Under the pieces are notes generated by a model, which searched no databases, had not been told where the DNA came from, and worked only from the letters and a program-made list of their open reading frames with translations. Of a DNA stretch of 64,000 nt, positions 55,501 to 63,573 are shown in pieces. The position numbers and the translations under genes are program-made. Source of the stretch: a bacterium (GTDB lineage Bacteria > Auribacterota > Auribacteria > Auribacterales > Auribacteraceae); NCBI GenBank assembly GCA_024233545.1, contig JACKPL010000006.1, forward strand, positions 98,560-162,559, in the 5' to 3' direction. The stretch's first letter is position 1. Each line of letters starts with the position of its first letter.

Positions 55501-56171
55501 TCGCGCCGATGATCAGGCAAACAGCCAACCGGTGGATTAAAGTAAAAGACAACACACCGAATTATACTGAGGATGTATCAAGTATCTATTTGTCCGATTC
55601 GTTTCGCGATCTATTTGATTTTCAATCGGATACATCTGCATTTATCCATACAGGATTTATGACGGAATGTATCATGTACACTAAAAAAAACTGGCTTTGG
55701 AACCAAGCCCTGATGTTAGGGTATCCAGCTCCATCAGAGCAACATTTCTTAAAATCATTTACTGAAACAATGGCGGGTGTTTCTCCAACAACCATCAATT
55801 TATTCTGGACAGATATTACCCATAAAGTAGGGCACGAAGAAGAATTATCCTCTTTTGCTCAAACATATCTTACTCTTCCCAAAATAGCATATTTTACACT
55901 TTTCCGCACTGATACCCTGAGCATAAAAGGGAATGTTTGGAATGGGGATTTTTACTTTTTTATTGTACAAACATCCAGTACGCCCCGCCAAATAACACTC
56001 CAGTTTACTGATTTTTATCCTATAAAGGATTTACCCGCAAACCAATATATTGTACTGCAACCCCATAAAGCGTATTATGACATCCGATTAGATATGAAGG
56101 GCTATAGTTTTAAAACATTTAAAATTGAAAATTTGACGGTGATACCAAAAATAGCGGTTATTGAAGAATGA
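52560..56171 (+). CDS. Large exported glycosidase-like protein
   Basis: A 1203-residue protein with an N-terminal signal or membrane segment (LTTILLYILQLLILVSNTFL, about 9-28). Residues about 190-310 look like the beta-sandwich seen in alpha-L-rhamnosidases: FFRQTFILSHAPASAELVIS, YINGTLVLEKGG and YLKAGLNTIAVSCES. A second sandwich follows, and residues about 685-1100 suggest an alpha/beta barrel, with GYYKAWYITLSNFIQYLRFT, GFAVYAGTPLFPSFG (near 840) and Trp/Glu-rich segments such as YGYDDWTVAEFENETGI-like. The active-site residues cannot be fixed. It overlaps the glycerophosphotransferase by 11 bp and the GT2 gene by 4 bp, so it belongs to the polymer operon. It may trim, degrade or modify the polymer made by the cluster. 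Confidence 0.68.
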   Translation: MKNNISRFLTTILLYILQLLILVSNTFLFSQLLGKEPPLPMELQQKYNKWNAEVIAVQGPHTMGYITGKTLSPPCNYYKNAVITQTGSDFKITTQHNTEFGWTDQRIGAEWAYYWYPYEIHFIADQSLPFSKWSVNGIDFELKGTNKQLIKVAMGSLRYRLDKLIFRTNTPNNTVIFSSPVIVRPHGTKFFRQTFILSHAPASAELVISTAPYYSLYINGTLVLEKGGGSDFDRIYTHVDCTQYLKAGLNTIAVSCESYHWKYFNSTPPEINNAFFLEGVAYHQDGSITHFFTDSSWKASFKESPEWFDAQFDDSQWQSAKSLGNVGESSLSGFGQDGGGWFTNPPYFGQIFISPPNNAFPFFKENEMCTFHISAHIPKEMEHAITLDYTVKDFLTYKTVLKNTLLHSNWISGKLEFNFIPFTLPQGSYLMELSLRKNSKLIDTRYYEFLVLGSIQQEEVSTISPESLNLILVDHIDCTKILFSHPFTSSPHLKLKEDRFGSFTRLRSSPAGKYRESNQNLCAWFSYQFTIKNLYKPHLISLYYPDDKERTIGIAIHEKPSFSKLTNLHSDSGILRSSTGVYTGGILPLSNTMKRLSFVYWPNNKTATITVLSNQHKSAAGIQKIDIYEFEDDLPALLIPNNLNQCRIGTMSERAFETLPRTFYGGSLGGKFIQNFVHSNFVGYYKAWYITLSNFIQYLRFTGQNMYSPSIYMYYGANYPSQFAGRAEYGIDLSISPPKDYFALMAKMFEYNRLTLIPGIEFIGSPQTRNETDTASDEAILSGTAQSSRLVSRNGKQCYTSWMEGGLNPLIPENKNAFLRIFTDFASRYKDFSAIKGFAVYAGTPLFPSFGPLKYRDYQNERNPLYWGYDDWTVAEFENETGIKIPTNDAKNRFHGRFKYLTEKYNESWVQWRNDKIKAVFLSALEIIQSYRTDWNLSVFPTIPSSDYMIEIMQKNTSVHTLLRNAGLDPSEYKSTDHLSFAPMIRQTANRWIKVKDNTPNYTEDVSSIYLSDSFRDLFDFQSDTSAFIHTGFMTECIMYTKKNWLWNQALMLGYPAPSEQHFLKSFTETMAGVSPTTINLFWTDITHKVGHEEELSSFAQTYLTLPKIAYFTLFRTDTLSIKGNVWNGDFYFFIVQTSSTPRQITLQFTDFYPIKDLPANQYIVLQPHKAYYDIRLDMKGYSFKTFKIENLTVIPKIAVIEE

Positions 56172-57085
56172 ATATTTCCATAATAATTGTAAATTTCAAT
56201 ACTATCGAACTTCTTAAACGATGCTTAACATCAATCAAGCGTTATGCCGGAATAACTGGCTACGAGATAATCGTAGTTGACAATAATTCGAACGATGGTA
56301 GTTCGGCAATGGTACAGCATGAGTTTCCTGAAGTACGCCTTATCGCTAGTAAGGAAAACCTTGGATTCGTCGGCGGCAATAATCTCGCGGCGAAAAGCGC
56401 ACAAGGCAAATACCTGCTTCTCCTTAACAGCGATACAGAATTGACCGAAGAAGGGTTATCCGGCATTTATGAATTTGCGGAACACCGTCACGATGCAGGC
56501 CTTGTAGGAGGAAAGATGCTCAATGCAGACGGATCCGTCCAATATTCCTGCAGAAAATTCCCCACATTATTATCTGAATTCATCAATCAAACTTTTTGCC
56601 TTATAAAATATTTTAATCCCTTTGCAACATCTCATAAAATGATGAAGTTCGACTATAATTCCATTCAGGCAGTAGACTGGGTTAGCGGCGCATATATGCT
56701 CCTAAAAAAAGATTTAGCAAGCTCAATCGGATTATTTAACCCACATATATTCATGTTTTTTGAAGATACCGATCTTTGTAAACGCATTCGAAAAACAGGA
56801 CGGGAAATTTATTTTTATCCAAGCTCAACAATATATCATTTTCATGGAATGAGTTCGAAAAAGAATATTTCGCGCAGTATTGCCGCATGTTTTCATGGAA
56901 GCCTTATCTATTTTTGCACACATCACGGTAAAAGGAAAACCCATTTATATAAATGGGCAGTGTTGTCGATGTGGCATCTGTTCAAATATGGATTTAGTAT
57001 ATCATCAAAACTTATACATCATCCTAAACTTATAAAAAAAAGAGAATTGTTTACTCAGTGCATCGTTGAATATAAAATCCGATAA
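56168..57085 (+). CDS. Glycosyltransferase family 2 (rhamnosyltransferase-like)
   Basis: A 305-residue GT-A enzyme: ISIIIVNFNTIELLKRCLTS at the start, EIIVVDNNSNDGSSAMV (metal/nucleotide site), ENLGFVGGNNLAAKSAQGKY and LLLLNSDTEL (the DXD-like NSD motif, about residues 77-86). The C-terminal part has DWVSGAYMLLKKDLASSIG and FMFFEDTDLCKRI, as in WbbL-type rhamnosyltransferases. The sugar is not determined, but this subgroup often uses dTDP-rhamnose. It starts 4 bp before the stop of the glycosidase-like gene, so it is translationally coupled, and is followed by a GT4 gene 39 bp later. Confidence 0.9.
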   Translation: MNISIIIVNFNTIELLKRCLTSIKRYAGITGYEIIVVDNNSNDGSSAMVQHEFPEVRLIASKENLGFVGGNNLAAKSAQGKYLLLLNSDTELTEEGLSGIYEFAEHRHDAGLVGGKMLNADGSVQYSCRKFPTLLSEFINQTFCLIKYFNPFATSHKMMKFDYNSIQAVDWVSGAYMLLKKDLASSIGLFNPHIFMFFEDTDLCKRIRKTGREIYFYPSSTIYHFHGMSSKKNISRSIAACFHGSLIYFCTHHGKRKTHLYKWAVLSMWHLFKYGFSISSKLIHHPKLIKKRELFTQCIVEYKIR

Positions 57086-57124
57086 CGACTAATCCAAAAT
57101 AATCAAGAGGTTATAATACGTCTT

Positions 57125-58211
57125 ATGAAAAAACACCGCCTTCTTCACGTTTTATATACCGGCGACCTTGCCGGAGCCGAAGTATGCGTCAAAATGTTAG
57201 TCGCTAATATGGATAAAAGCTCATTTGATAACTCGGTGTGTTTTCTGTATGAATTAGGAGTTGTCGGAGAACAAATTCAGTGTTTAGGCATACCTGTATT
57301 TAATTTCGGCATGAAACACGGCTTTCATTTTGCAGGGGCACTGCGTTTTTTAAAGTTTATAGTAACGAAAAAGTTTGATCTTATCCACTTTCATGCCCCG
57401 AATGTCCTGACGATCCTTATGGGGCGTATGGTATGCAATAAAGTTATTTACCATGTTCACAACTCTGGTAAAAGTGATGGATTACGTAGATTTTTTCTAA
57501 AAATGCTCTTCAGCTTTTTTGATAAAATTATCGCCGTTTCATGTGACAGCAAAAATAATTTCCAGCAAACCTACAGTATTCCTGACAGTAAAATTTCTAT
57601 TGTGTACAACGCCATTGATACCAAACGGTTTGATCTTGAATTTGATCATCGCGCCTTTAAGCAGTCATACGGTATTCCTCTCACAAAGCCGCTCATCGGT
57701 TTTGTAGGAAGATCGTTGAGCAAAGGGATGTGAATTACTTTGCGAAGCAATTGAAGTTGTGAAAGCATCGCGATGATTTTCTTGTTTAATGTTTGAAACG
57801 GCCCTCTGCGCGAATCAATCTCGACACTTATTTCCATAAAAACTCGAAAACCACATCTCTCTTATGGGAACACATAAAATATAGAATTCTTTTCCATATT
57901 TTTGATATTTTAGTCGTTCCATCGAGATGGGAGCCATTCAGGATTGTTATTATTGAAGCAATGGCCGCAGGTACGCCTGTGGTTTCTTTTGCAGTTGGAG
58001 GTATACCGGAAATTATTCGCAACAGGGTTGACGGCTTTCTTATAGAACCGAATAATGTTCAATTGCTTGCGGAAAAATTATTACTCTTCTCGATCATCAA
58101 GATATGAGAGAGAAAATGGGGAAAGAAGCTTTTATTCGTTCACATGATTTCAGCATAGAAAAATACGTTGACTCTATGCAATTTATCTATTCATCTGTCT
58201 TAAACGGATAG
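57125..58211 (+). pseudogene. Glycosyltransferase family 4, frame disrupted
   Basis: The first frame (57125-57733) has the GT4 N-terminal domain (RLLHVLYTGDLAGAEVCVKM), YHVHNSGKSDGLRRFFLK, DKIIAVSCDSKNNFQ and VYNAIDTKRF. It stops after IGFVGRSLSKGM. Homology continues in other frames: GCELLCEAIEVVKAS, then DILVVPSRWEPF (the sugar-nucleotide site), IVIIEAMAAGTPVVSFAVGG and DHQDMREKMGKEAFIR, ending YSSVLNG and TAG at 58209-58211. At least five indels are needed between 57720 and 58110, not all in base runs. Either this is a decayed gene or the sequence is poor here. It is the last gene of the polysaccharide cluster. Exact corrected sequence cannot be given. Confidence 0.75.
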
Positions 58212-58223
58212 AACACACTCCGG

Positions 58224-59327
58224 TTATGCCGCCTTTTTAATAAGAATAACGCCGAAAATGAGAAAGAGAATATTAGGTAGCCACACAGCCGCTAAAGGAT
58301 CGAGCAATTCTTTTTTCCCCATTACTATAGACACCGTATAAACACCGTAATACAGCAGGAAAAGAATAATACACACACCAATTCCTTTGATAAAACCGCC
58401 ACGCTGTGTCCTGATGGCAAACGGAATACCGATCAATACCGCAATGATGCAGACAAAGGGAAATGCTATTTTATCATAGAGATCGACAAGTATTTTTTTG
58501 TATAAAGAAGAATTTTTGTTTTGGATCGTCAAGTATCGCAATAATGACCGGAAATTCATGGAAGAAATATCTTTTCTTGTATTTTCAAGGTCTTCAGGTG
58601 TTATTTCATACGACATAATTTTCTTAGAAATTTTTTCTAGTTTCTGACTGCCCATACTGCCGGTTTCCAAAGGAATACCATTCTCGTAATAATATATTAT
58701 AGCATCAAAAAACCACCATTGTCCTTCAATCCATTTTCCTGACCGAGCCGCTACCTTTCGTGCAATATTTCCCTGATTATCAAATTCACGCACTACAATT
58801 CCGGTAAGCTCTTTTGTTTGAAAATTATATTGTTCTATAAACCAATCCCTATTGGAAGCCGGATTACGAAACGGAATATTTTTCCAAATGGTGGTTATTT
58901 TACTCTCTTCTCCTTCAAAAATTTGTTCGCGCAATGCGGTTTTTTCAAAGAAAGAAGTACAGACCATGCTATCGTTTATATAAAAAATAAACACTGCAAG
59001 AATCGTCCCCACAATAAGAAAGGGCAGAAGTATCCTGCCGATATGTACCCCTGATGCTCGCAAAGCAACTATCTCATGATGCCGGTTCATTAACCCAAGT
59101 GAATACAGCAACGATAATAGAATCGCTATTGGCGCGCTATTGACAAAAATCAACGGCAAATTATACAGATAGTACTGCGACAATGCGCTAAAAGAAATCT
59201 TGTAACGGAAAAAGTCATCCATATTTATAGAAAGGTCATAGGTTATATACAATATGACAAATGCAAATAAACAGTAGGCAAACGGAATCAGAAAATGCCA
59301 AACGAGATATCTATCAATTAGTTTCAT
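58224..59327 (-). CDS. lptG: LPS export permease LptG
   Basis: A 367-residue inner-membrane protein of the YjgP/YjgQ family. Six transmembrane segments flank a large periplasmic beta-jelly-roll (about residues 130-270). It opens with KLIDRYLVWHFLIPFAYCLF, and the membrane motif GVHIGRILLPFLIVG and the C-terminal AVWLPNILFLIFGVILIKKA fit LptG. With LptF and the LptB ATPase it extracts lipopolysaccharide from the inner membrane and feeds the LptC-A-D bridge. It starts 5 bp after the lptF stop. The call of G rather than F rests on gene order. Confidence 0.85.
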   Translation of the reverse strand: MKLIDRYLVWHFLIPFAYCLFAFVILYITYDLSINMDDFFRYKISFSALSQYYLYNLPLIFVNSAPIAILLSLLYSLGLMNRHHEIVALRASGVHIGRILLPFLIVGTILAVFIFYINDSMVCTSFFEKTALREQIFEGEESKITTIWKNIPFRNPASNRDWFIEQYNFQTKELTGIVVREFDNQGNIARKVAARSGKWIEGQWWFFDAIIYYYENGIPLETGSMGSQKLEKISKKIMSYEITPEDLENTRKDISSMNFRSLLRYLTIQNKNSSLYKKILVDLYDKIAFPFVCIIAVLIGIPFAIRTQRGGFIKGIGVCIILFLLYYGVYTVSIVMGKKELLDPLAAVWLPNILFLIFGVILIKKAA

Positions 59328-59332
59328 GATTT

Positions 59333-60454
59333 TTACCTATTTGAAATTCGAATTAAAAGTAATATCCCTACCAAGCCCAAAAGAATGTTCGGTATCCAGA
59401 CAATCAGATGCGGATAATAATGCGGAAACGCGTGAAATGCTTTTGCAAAAAGTGTAAAAGAATAATTTACCGCAAACAAAGCAAGGCTTATCGGAATTCC
59501 CACTGTTTTTTCACTTCGATGGGTACGTATACCCAGCGAAATTCCGATAAATAACAATGCAAGACACGAAAATGCCATTGAATGGCGAATGTTAATCTCC
59601 GTTAATATTTTTGATATTTCAAGTTTTACTTCATGTTCCTGAAAAGGAGTTTCCCGATACGACTTTAACTTTTGCTTTAGCTCGTTTATCGTATAATCCT
59701 TTCGTTTCTTGTAATAATTTTCTTTGAATAGTTCTTGGTCAAGAGATATCTCAAGGCGCACTGAGCCCATATGTCCATAAATAAATTCGGGAGGCGCTTT
59801 GTCGCTATTTTTTTGCTGTTGTTCAACCAAAACTTTCTGGAGATTAAAAACTAATTGCTGTTTCGTTTTGTCAACCTCAAAGACTCCGGATTCCGCTTTA
59901 ATAAAACGCGGCAACTCGCCCGGTATCTCCTGTTGGATAGATACACTACTAAGATTATTCCCCTCTATTTCATCAATATATATCTTATAATTATCAAAAT
60001 AATCAATCATTATGCCCGGTTCCAACAATGCCGCAGGGGATACAGAGCCGATATCTTTTCTCATCATTCGAATATGATAATGAGAAATCGGCAGTATCAC
60101 ATCATTCAGAACCAAACAAAACAAAGTCATAAGAACACCCAAAAAAACCGGCCCTAATGCTAACCGGAACACATTGATACCGCACGCTTTCATAGCAGTT
60201 ATTTCATTATCAGCTGATAAATGCCCGAAAAACAACAAATTTGCTGTCAGAAACGCCATCGGAATTGAATAAGACAAGAGATATGGAATGGAGAAAACAA
60301 AAAATTCTAAAATAAACAGAAAACCGATTCTGCCAAGAAACATCTGTATCATTTTCAATAGTGTTCCCGTAAAAAGGACAAAAGTAAAAATCACTACCGT
60401 TAACAGGAACGAATGCAATAGATTGTATACGATGTACCGGTCTAATATTCTCAT
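59333..60454 (-). CDS. lptF: LPS export permease LptF
   Basis: A 373-residue YjgP/YjgQ-family membrane protein with three N-terminal and three C-terminal transmembrane helices around a periplasmic jelly-roll. It opens RILDRYIVYNLLHSFLLTVV and has LSADNEITAMKACGINVFRL, a cytoplasmic coupling-helix pattern that docks on the LptB ATPase. The C-terminal helices contain IRHSMAFSCLALLFIGISLG. Partnered with LptG, it forms the heteromeric channel of the LPS exporter, evidence for an outer membrane. It precedes lptG by 5 bp; upstream lies a 236-bp gap toward the divergent fusion gene. Confidence 0.87.
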   Translation of the reverse strand: MRILDRYIVYNLLHSFLLTVVIFTFVLFTGTLLKMIQMFLGRIGFLFILEFFVFSIPYLLSYSIPMAFLTANLLFFGHLSADNEITAMKACGINVFRLALGPVFLGVLMTLFCLVLNDVILPISHYHIRMMRKDIGSVSPAALLEPGIMIDYFDNYKIYIDEIEGNNLSSVSIQQEIPGELPRFIKAESGVFEVDKTKQQLVFNLQKVLVEQQQKNSDKAPPEFIYGHMGSVRLEISLDQELFKENYYKKRKDYTINELKQKLKSYRETPFQEHEVKLEISKILTEINIRHSMAFSCLALLFIGISLGIRTHRSEKTVGIPISLALFAVNYSFTLFAKAFHAFPHYYPHLIVWIPNILLGLVGILLLIRISNR

Positions 60455-60607
60455 CTGGAATTCTGGTTATTTATGAATTTAATACGCCGATTACTTAGCG
60501 TTTAATAGTATCTCAAATAAAAAGGGTATGCAATAGTTTATGACTGCCGGATGATTTTACTGTACAAATTTCTTCCTTTTACTTTTTATCAACCGTTATC
60601 GAGGGTA

Positions 60608-60637
60608 TTGACACTAAAGCATAGAGTATACTATAAT
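60608..60637 (+). promoter_or_regulatory. Consensus sigma70 promoter for the DUF4340-cyclophilin gene
   Basis: A perfect TTGACA (60608-60613) and a perfect TATAAT (60632-60637), 18 bp apart, 53 bp before the ATG at 60691. A GAGGAG ribosome site (TCTAGAGGAGAA) sits near the start. It is one of the closest matches to consensus in the window. Confidence 0.85.
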
Positions 60638-60690
60638 AGATTACCTTAATTATAGATTTGCAACAATTAGTCTAGAGGAGAATAGGCACT

Positions 60691-62436
60691 ATGAAAAAAC
60701 TGTCGACACCAAAACTCCTTATTATTTTAGCAGTTATTGGCTGTGTCGCATATTGGATATTCAAGGAATCAGAAGATACACAGCAATTGCACCGCCCGAT
60801 TAACGAACTGGTCTTTCCCCATTTTGAACCGGAACGCGTCTCAAGGATTGTTCTTGACAAAGGTGACCAGCATACCGATATTGCACTTAAAGATTCCGAA
60901 TGGAAAGTCGTTAGTGATGGTGACAAACCGGGCAACATACCTGCTGTTCAAGAAGCGATTGCTAAAGTAAAAACCTTTCAAAAACGGGACATCGTGTCTC
61001 AAAATCCCGAAAAGCAGAAATCATTGGAGATCGATAACGAATCCTCGCTCAAGGTTGCCTTTTATGATGCCGACAATCAGCTGATTCAATCATTTTTAGT
61101 CGGGAAAAACGGGCCATATTATAACAGCACATACTTTCGCCTTGATGATTCAAACGAAGTTATACTTATTAACGACAACTTGCGGGCAACGTATACTCCA
61201 TGGAAAGGCAAGTGGGTTGACCGGACAATTTTCGATTTCGACCAGATGTCTATTCAAACCTTTGAGATTATTAGAGGAGACTCCTCAATATTTATGCAAA
61301 AAGACAACGAAGGCAACTGGCAAGGACTGCATCCCGAACAGTTCACCCCTAAACAAGACGAACTTGACCGAATGCTCAGAGCATTTTCAACACTGAAAAC
61401 TAACGACTATGCGCTCCCAGAAGAAAATAATTCATATGCTTTTGACTCACCGTTATTAACAGTAAAAGCAATGTTAAATGACGGCGCGGAATACATTCTT
61501 ACCATTGGCAAAAAAGACGAGCAGAAACAATATTACGCTAAAAGAAATGACCGCCCTTACGTATACTTGCTTGCAGAATACCGTGTTAATATGTTTAATA
61601 AAGACCTTGCCGGGCTCAAAGCGCTAATCGTTACCCCCGAATCCGATTTAACAATCCAAGAAGCACTCCAACAAATAAAAGAGCAACATGAACTTGACCA
61701 AGCAGAGATAGAAGCCATTGAAAATGAAGCAATTCCCCTAGATCAGAATTTTACCGCCGACACTTCTATAGCACTTGAAAACACCTTAAATCAAAATCAA
61801 TTGGATAATGAAAAACAACTGCCCCAAATCGGTATGGAAAAAACACCGCAAGAACTAATTGAAGAAGCTCAGGAGCCTGTTATTCCCCCCGCTCCCTCGC
61901 TTCCGGAACAAGAAATAGAGGGAGATAACGATATGACACAACAAAATACTACAAACACTGCCATTATTGACAATACTCAGTTACCTGAAATTTCTATTGA
62001 AACATCTCAAGGAACCATACTGCTCCAGCTTTTCGAAGACGATGCGCCAAACACTGTTGCCAATTTTATCGCGCTTGCTGAAAAAGGATATTATGATGGA
62101 TTACCTTTCCATCGGGTTATAAAAGACTTTATGATTCAAACAGGCGACCCGCAAGGAACTGGCGCCGGCGGTCCGAATTATATGATCAAAGATGAATTTT
62201 CCTCTCGCAAACATGAAAAAGGAACATTATCAATGGCAAACCGCGGCCCTAATACCAACGGCAGCCAATTTTTTATCACACACAAACCAACACCATGGCT
62301 TGATGGAAAACATACTGTATTTGGAAAAGTATTAGAGGGACAAGACATTGTCGATTCTATCAACCAAGGGGATAAAATGCTGAAAGTGAAAGTCTTAAAA
62401 AAGCGTGACCATCAATATATTCCAGAAAAGCTTTAA
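60691..62436 (+). CDS. DUF4340 - cyclophilin peptidyl-prolyl isomerase fusion
   Basis: A 581-residue protein with an N-terminal membrane anchor (LLIILAVIGCVAYWIF, about 9-24). Residues about 35-310 match DUF4340, a periplasmic beta-rich domain often found with gliding-type ABC transporter partners: ERVSRIVLDKGD, KGKWVDRTIFDFD and LMNDGAEYILTIGKK-like segments. A charged, glutamate-rich linker (about 320-420) follows. Residues about 430-581 are a cyclophilin: EISIETSQGTILLQLFEDDA, NFIALAEKGYYDGLPFHRVI, the FHRVI and GSQFFITHKPTPWLDGKHTV motifs, including the Trp of the active site. It would isomerise proline bonds at the outer face of the inner membrane. The fusion is unusual; I do not know of one. 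Confidence 0.87.
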   Translation: MKKLSTPKLLIILAVIGCVAYWIFKESEDTQQLHRPINELVFPHFEPERVSRIVLDKGDQHTDIALKDSEWKVVSDGDKPGNIPAVQEAIAKVKTFQKRDIVSQNPEKQKSLEIDNESSLKVAFYDADNQLIQSFLVGKNGPYYNSTYFRLDDSNEVILINDNLRATYTPWKGKWVDRTIFDFDQMSIQTFEIIRGDSSIFMQKDNEGNWQGLHPEQFTPKQDELDRMLRAFSTLKTNDYALPEENNSYAFDSPLLTVKAMLNDGAEYILTIGKKDEQKQYYAKRNDRPYVYLLAEYRVNMFNKDLAGLKALIVTPESDLTIQEALQQIKEQHELDQAEIEAIENEAIPLDQNFTADTSIALENTLNQNQLDNEKQLPQIGMEKTPQELIEEAQEPVIPPAPSLPEQEIEGDNDMTQQNTTNTAIIDNTQLPEISIETSQGTILLQLFEDDAPNTVANFIALAEKGYYDGLPFHRVIKDFMIQTGDPQGTGAGGPNYMIKDEFSSRKHEKGTLSMANRGPNTNGSQFFITHKPTPWLDGKHTVFGKVLEGQDIVDSINQGDKMLKVKVLKKRDHQYIPEKL

Positions 62437-62466
62437 TCCAATTAGAACATAATCAGTTTTTTTGAA

Positions 62467-62496
62467 TTGACATTAGATACATTTTTTTAGTATGCT
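62467..62496 (+). promoter_or_regulatory. Sigma70-type promoter for gap
   Basis: TTGACA (62467-62472), 18-bp spacer, TATGCT (62491-62496), the -10 matching TATAAT in four of six positions. It lies 64 bp before the gap start. A strong AAGGAAGGAG ribosome site precedes that ATG. Confidence 0.65.
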
Positions 62497-62559
62497 GTTC
62501 AGCTTAATTCGCATAATGGATTTGTTCAACATAACATACATAAAGGAAGGAGTTTAAGT

Positions 62560-63558
62560 ATGAGCACCAAAGTAGGTATTAACGGGTTTGGACGAATTGG
62601 GCGTCAAGTGTTTCGCATTCTGTGCGAACAGCCTGATTTTGAAGTTGTTCAAATTAACGATCTTACCGATCCTAAAACACTCGGGTTTCTTTTAAAGTAC
62701 GACTCTGTGCATGGCAAATTTCCCGGAACCATTGAAGTGGTTTCGGACGGTTTAATTGTCAACGGAAAGAAAATTATTATTAGCGCTATCAAAGACCCCG
62801 CTGAACTTCCTTGGGGCAAAAACGGTGTAGAACTAGTCCTTGAATCAACCGGCGTATTCAGAAGCCGCGATAAAATCGCTCGCCATTTAGATGCCGGTGC
62901 AAAAAAAGTGCTCCTTTCTGTACCTTCAAAAGATAAAATCGATGCAACAATTGTGCTCGGTGTTAATGACAACACACTGAAACCGTCAGACAAAATTATC
63001 TCAAATGCTTCCTGTACAACAAACTGCTTAGCTCCAATGGTAAAAGTGCTTCATCAAAAATTCGGGATCGTGAAAGGACTGATGACAACAATCCATGCGT
63101 ATACAAACGATCAGGTAATTCTTGATCTGCCTCATTCCGACTTGCGCAGAGCGCGTGCCGCCGCAGAAAACATTATTCCCACAACAACCGGCGCCGCTAA
63201 AGCAGTCGGTGAAGTCATTCCTGAACTTAACGGAAAACTCGACGGCATGGCAATGCGCGTTCCTGTAAGAGATGGTTCTGTTACTGACTTCGTTGCAACT
63301 CTTTCAAAGAAAGTTACCGTAGATGAAGTCAATGCGGCAATGAAATCAGCCGCTGAAGGTGAACTTAAAGGAATTTTGGAATATTGCGATGAACCTATAG
63401 TATCGTCAGATATTATCGATAACCCAGCTTCATGTATATTTGATGCCGACTGCACTACCGTAATGGATGGCAATCTTGTTAAAGTAATCGGATGGTATGA
63501 CAACGAATGGGGTTACTCCAATAGATGCGTCGACTTGTTCAGATTGATGAAAGCATAA
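62560..63558 (+). CDS. gap: Glyceraldehyde-3-phosphate dehydrogenase, type I
   Basis: A 332-residue glycolytic enzyme that oxidises glyceraldehyde-3-phosphate to 1,3-bisphosphoglycerate with NAD+. It has KVGINGFGRIGRQVFRIL at the N-terminus, the active-site cysteine in SNASCTTNCLAPM (about 148-160), HAYTNDQ with the catalytic histidine near 178, and the end SNRCVDLFRLMKA. It has its own promoter and ribosome site. The next gene begins 15 bp later and is a divergent phosphoglycerate kinase, the next step, so the two are likely one operon. Confidence 0.97.
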   Translation: MSTKVGINGFGRIGRQVFRILCEQPDFEVVQINDLTDPKTLGFLLKYDSVHGKFPGTIEVVSDGLIVNGKKIIISAIKDPAELPWGKNGVELVLESTGVFRSRDKIARHLDAGAKKVLLSVPSKDKIDATIVLGVNDNTLKPSDKIISNASCTTNCLAPMVKVLHQKFGIVKGLMTTIHAYTNDQVILDLPHSDLRRARAAAENIIPTTTGAAKAVGEVIPELNGKLDGMAMRVPVRDGSVTDFVATLSKKVTVDEVNAAMKSAAEGELKGILEYCDEPIVSSDIIDNPASCIFDADCTTVMDGNLVKVIGWYDNEWGYSNRCVDLFRLMKA

Positions 63559-63573
63559 GTTTTTGCATTTGCC

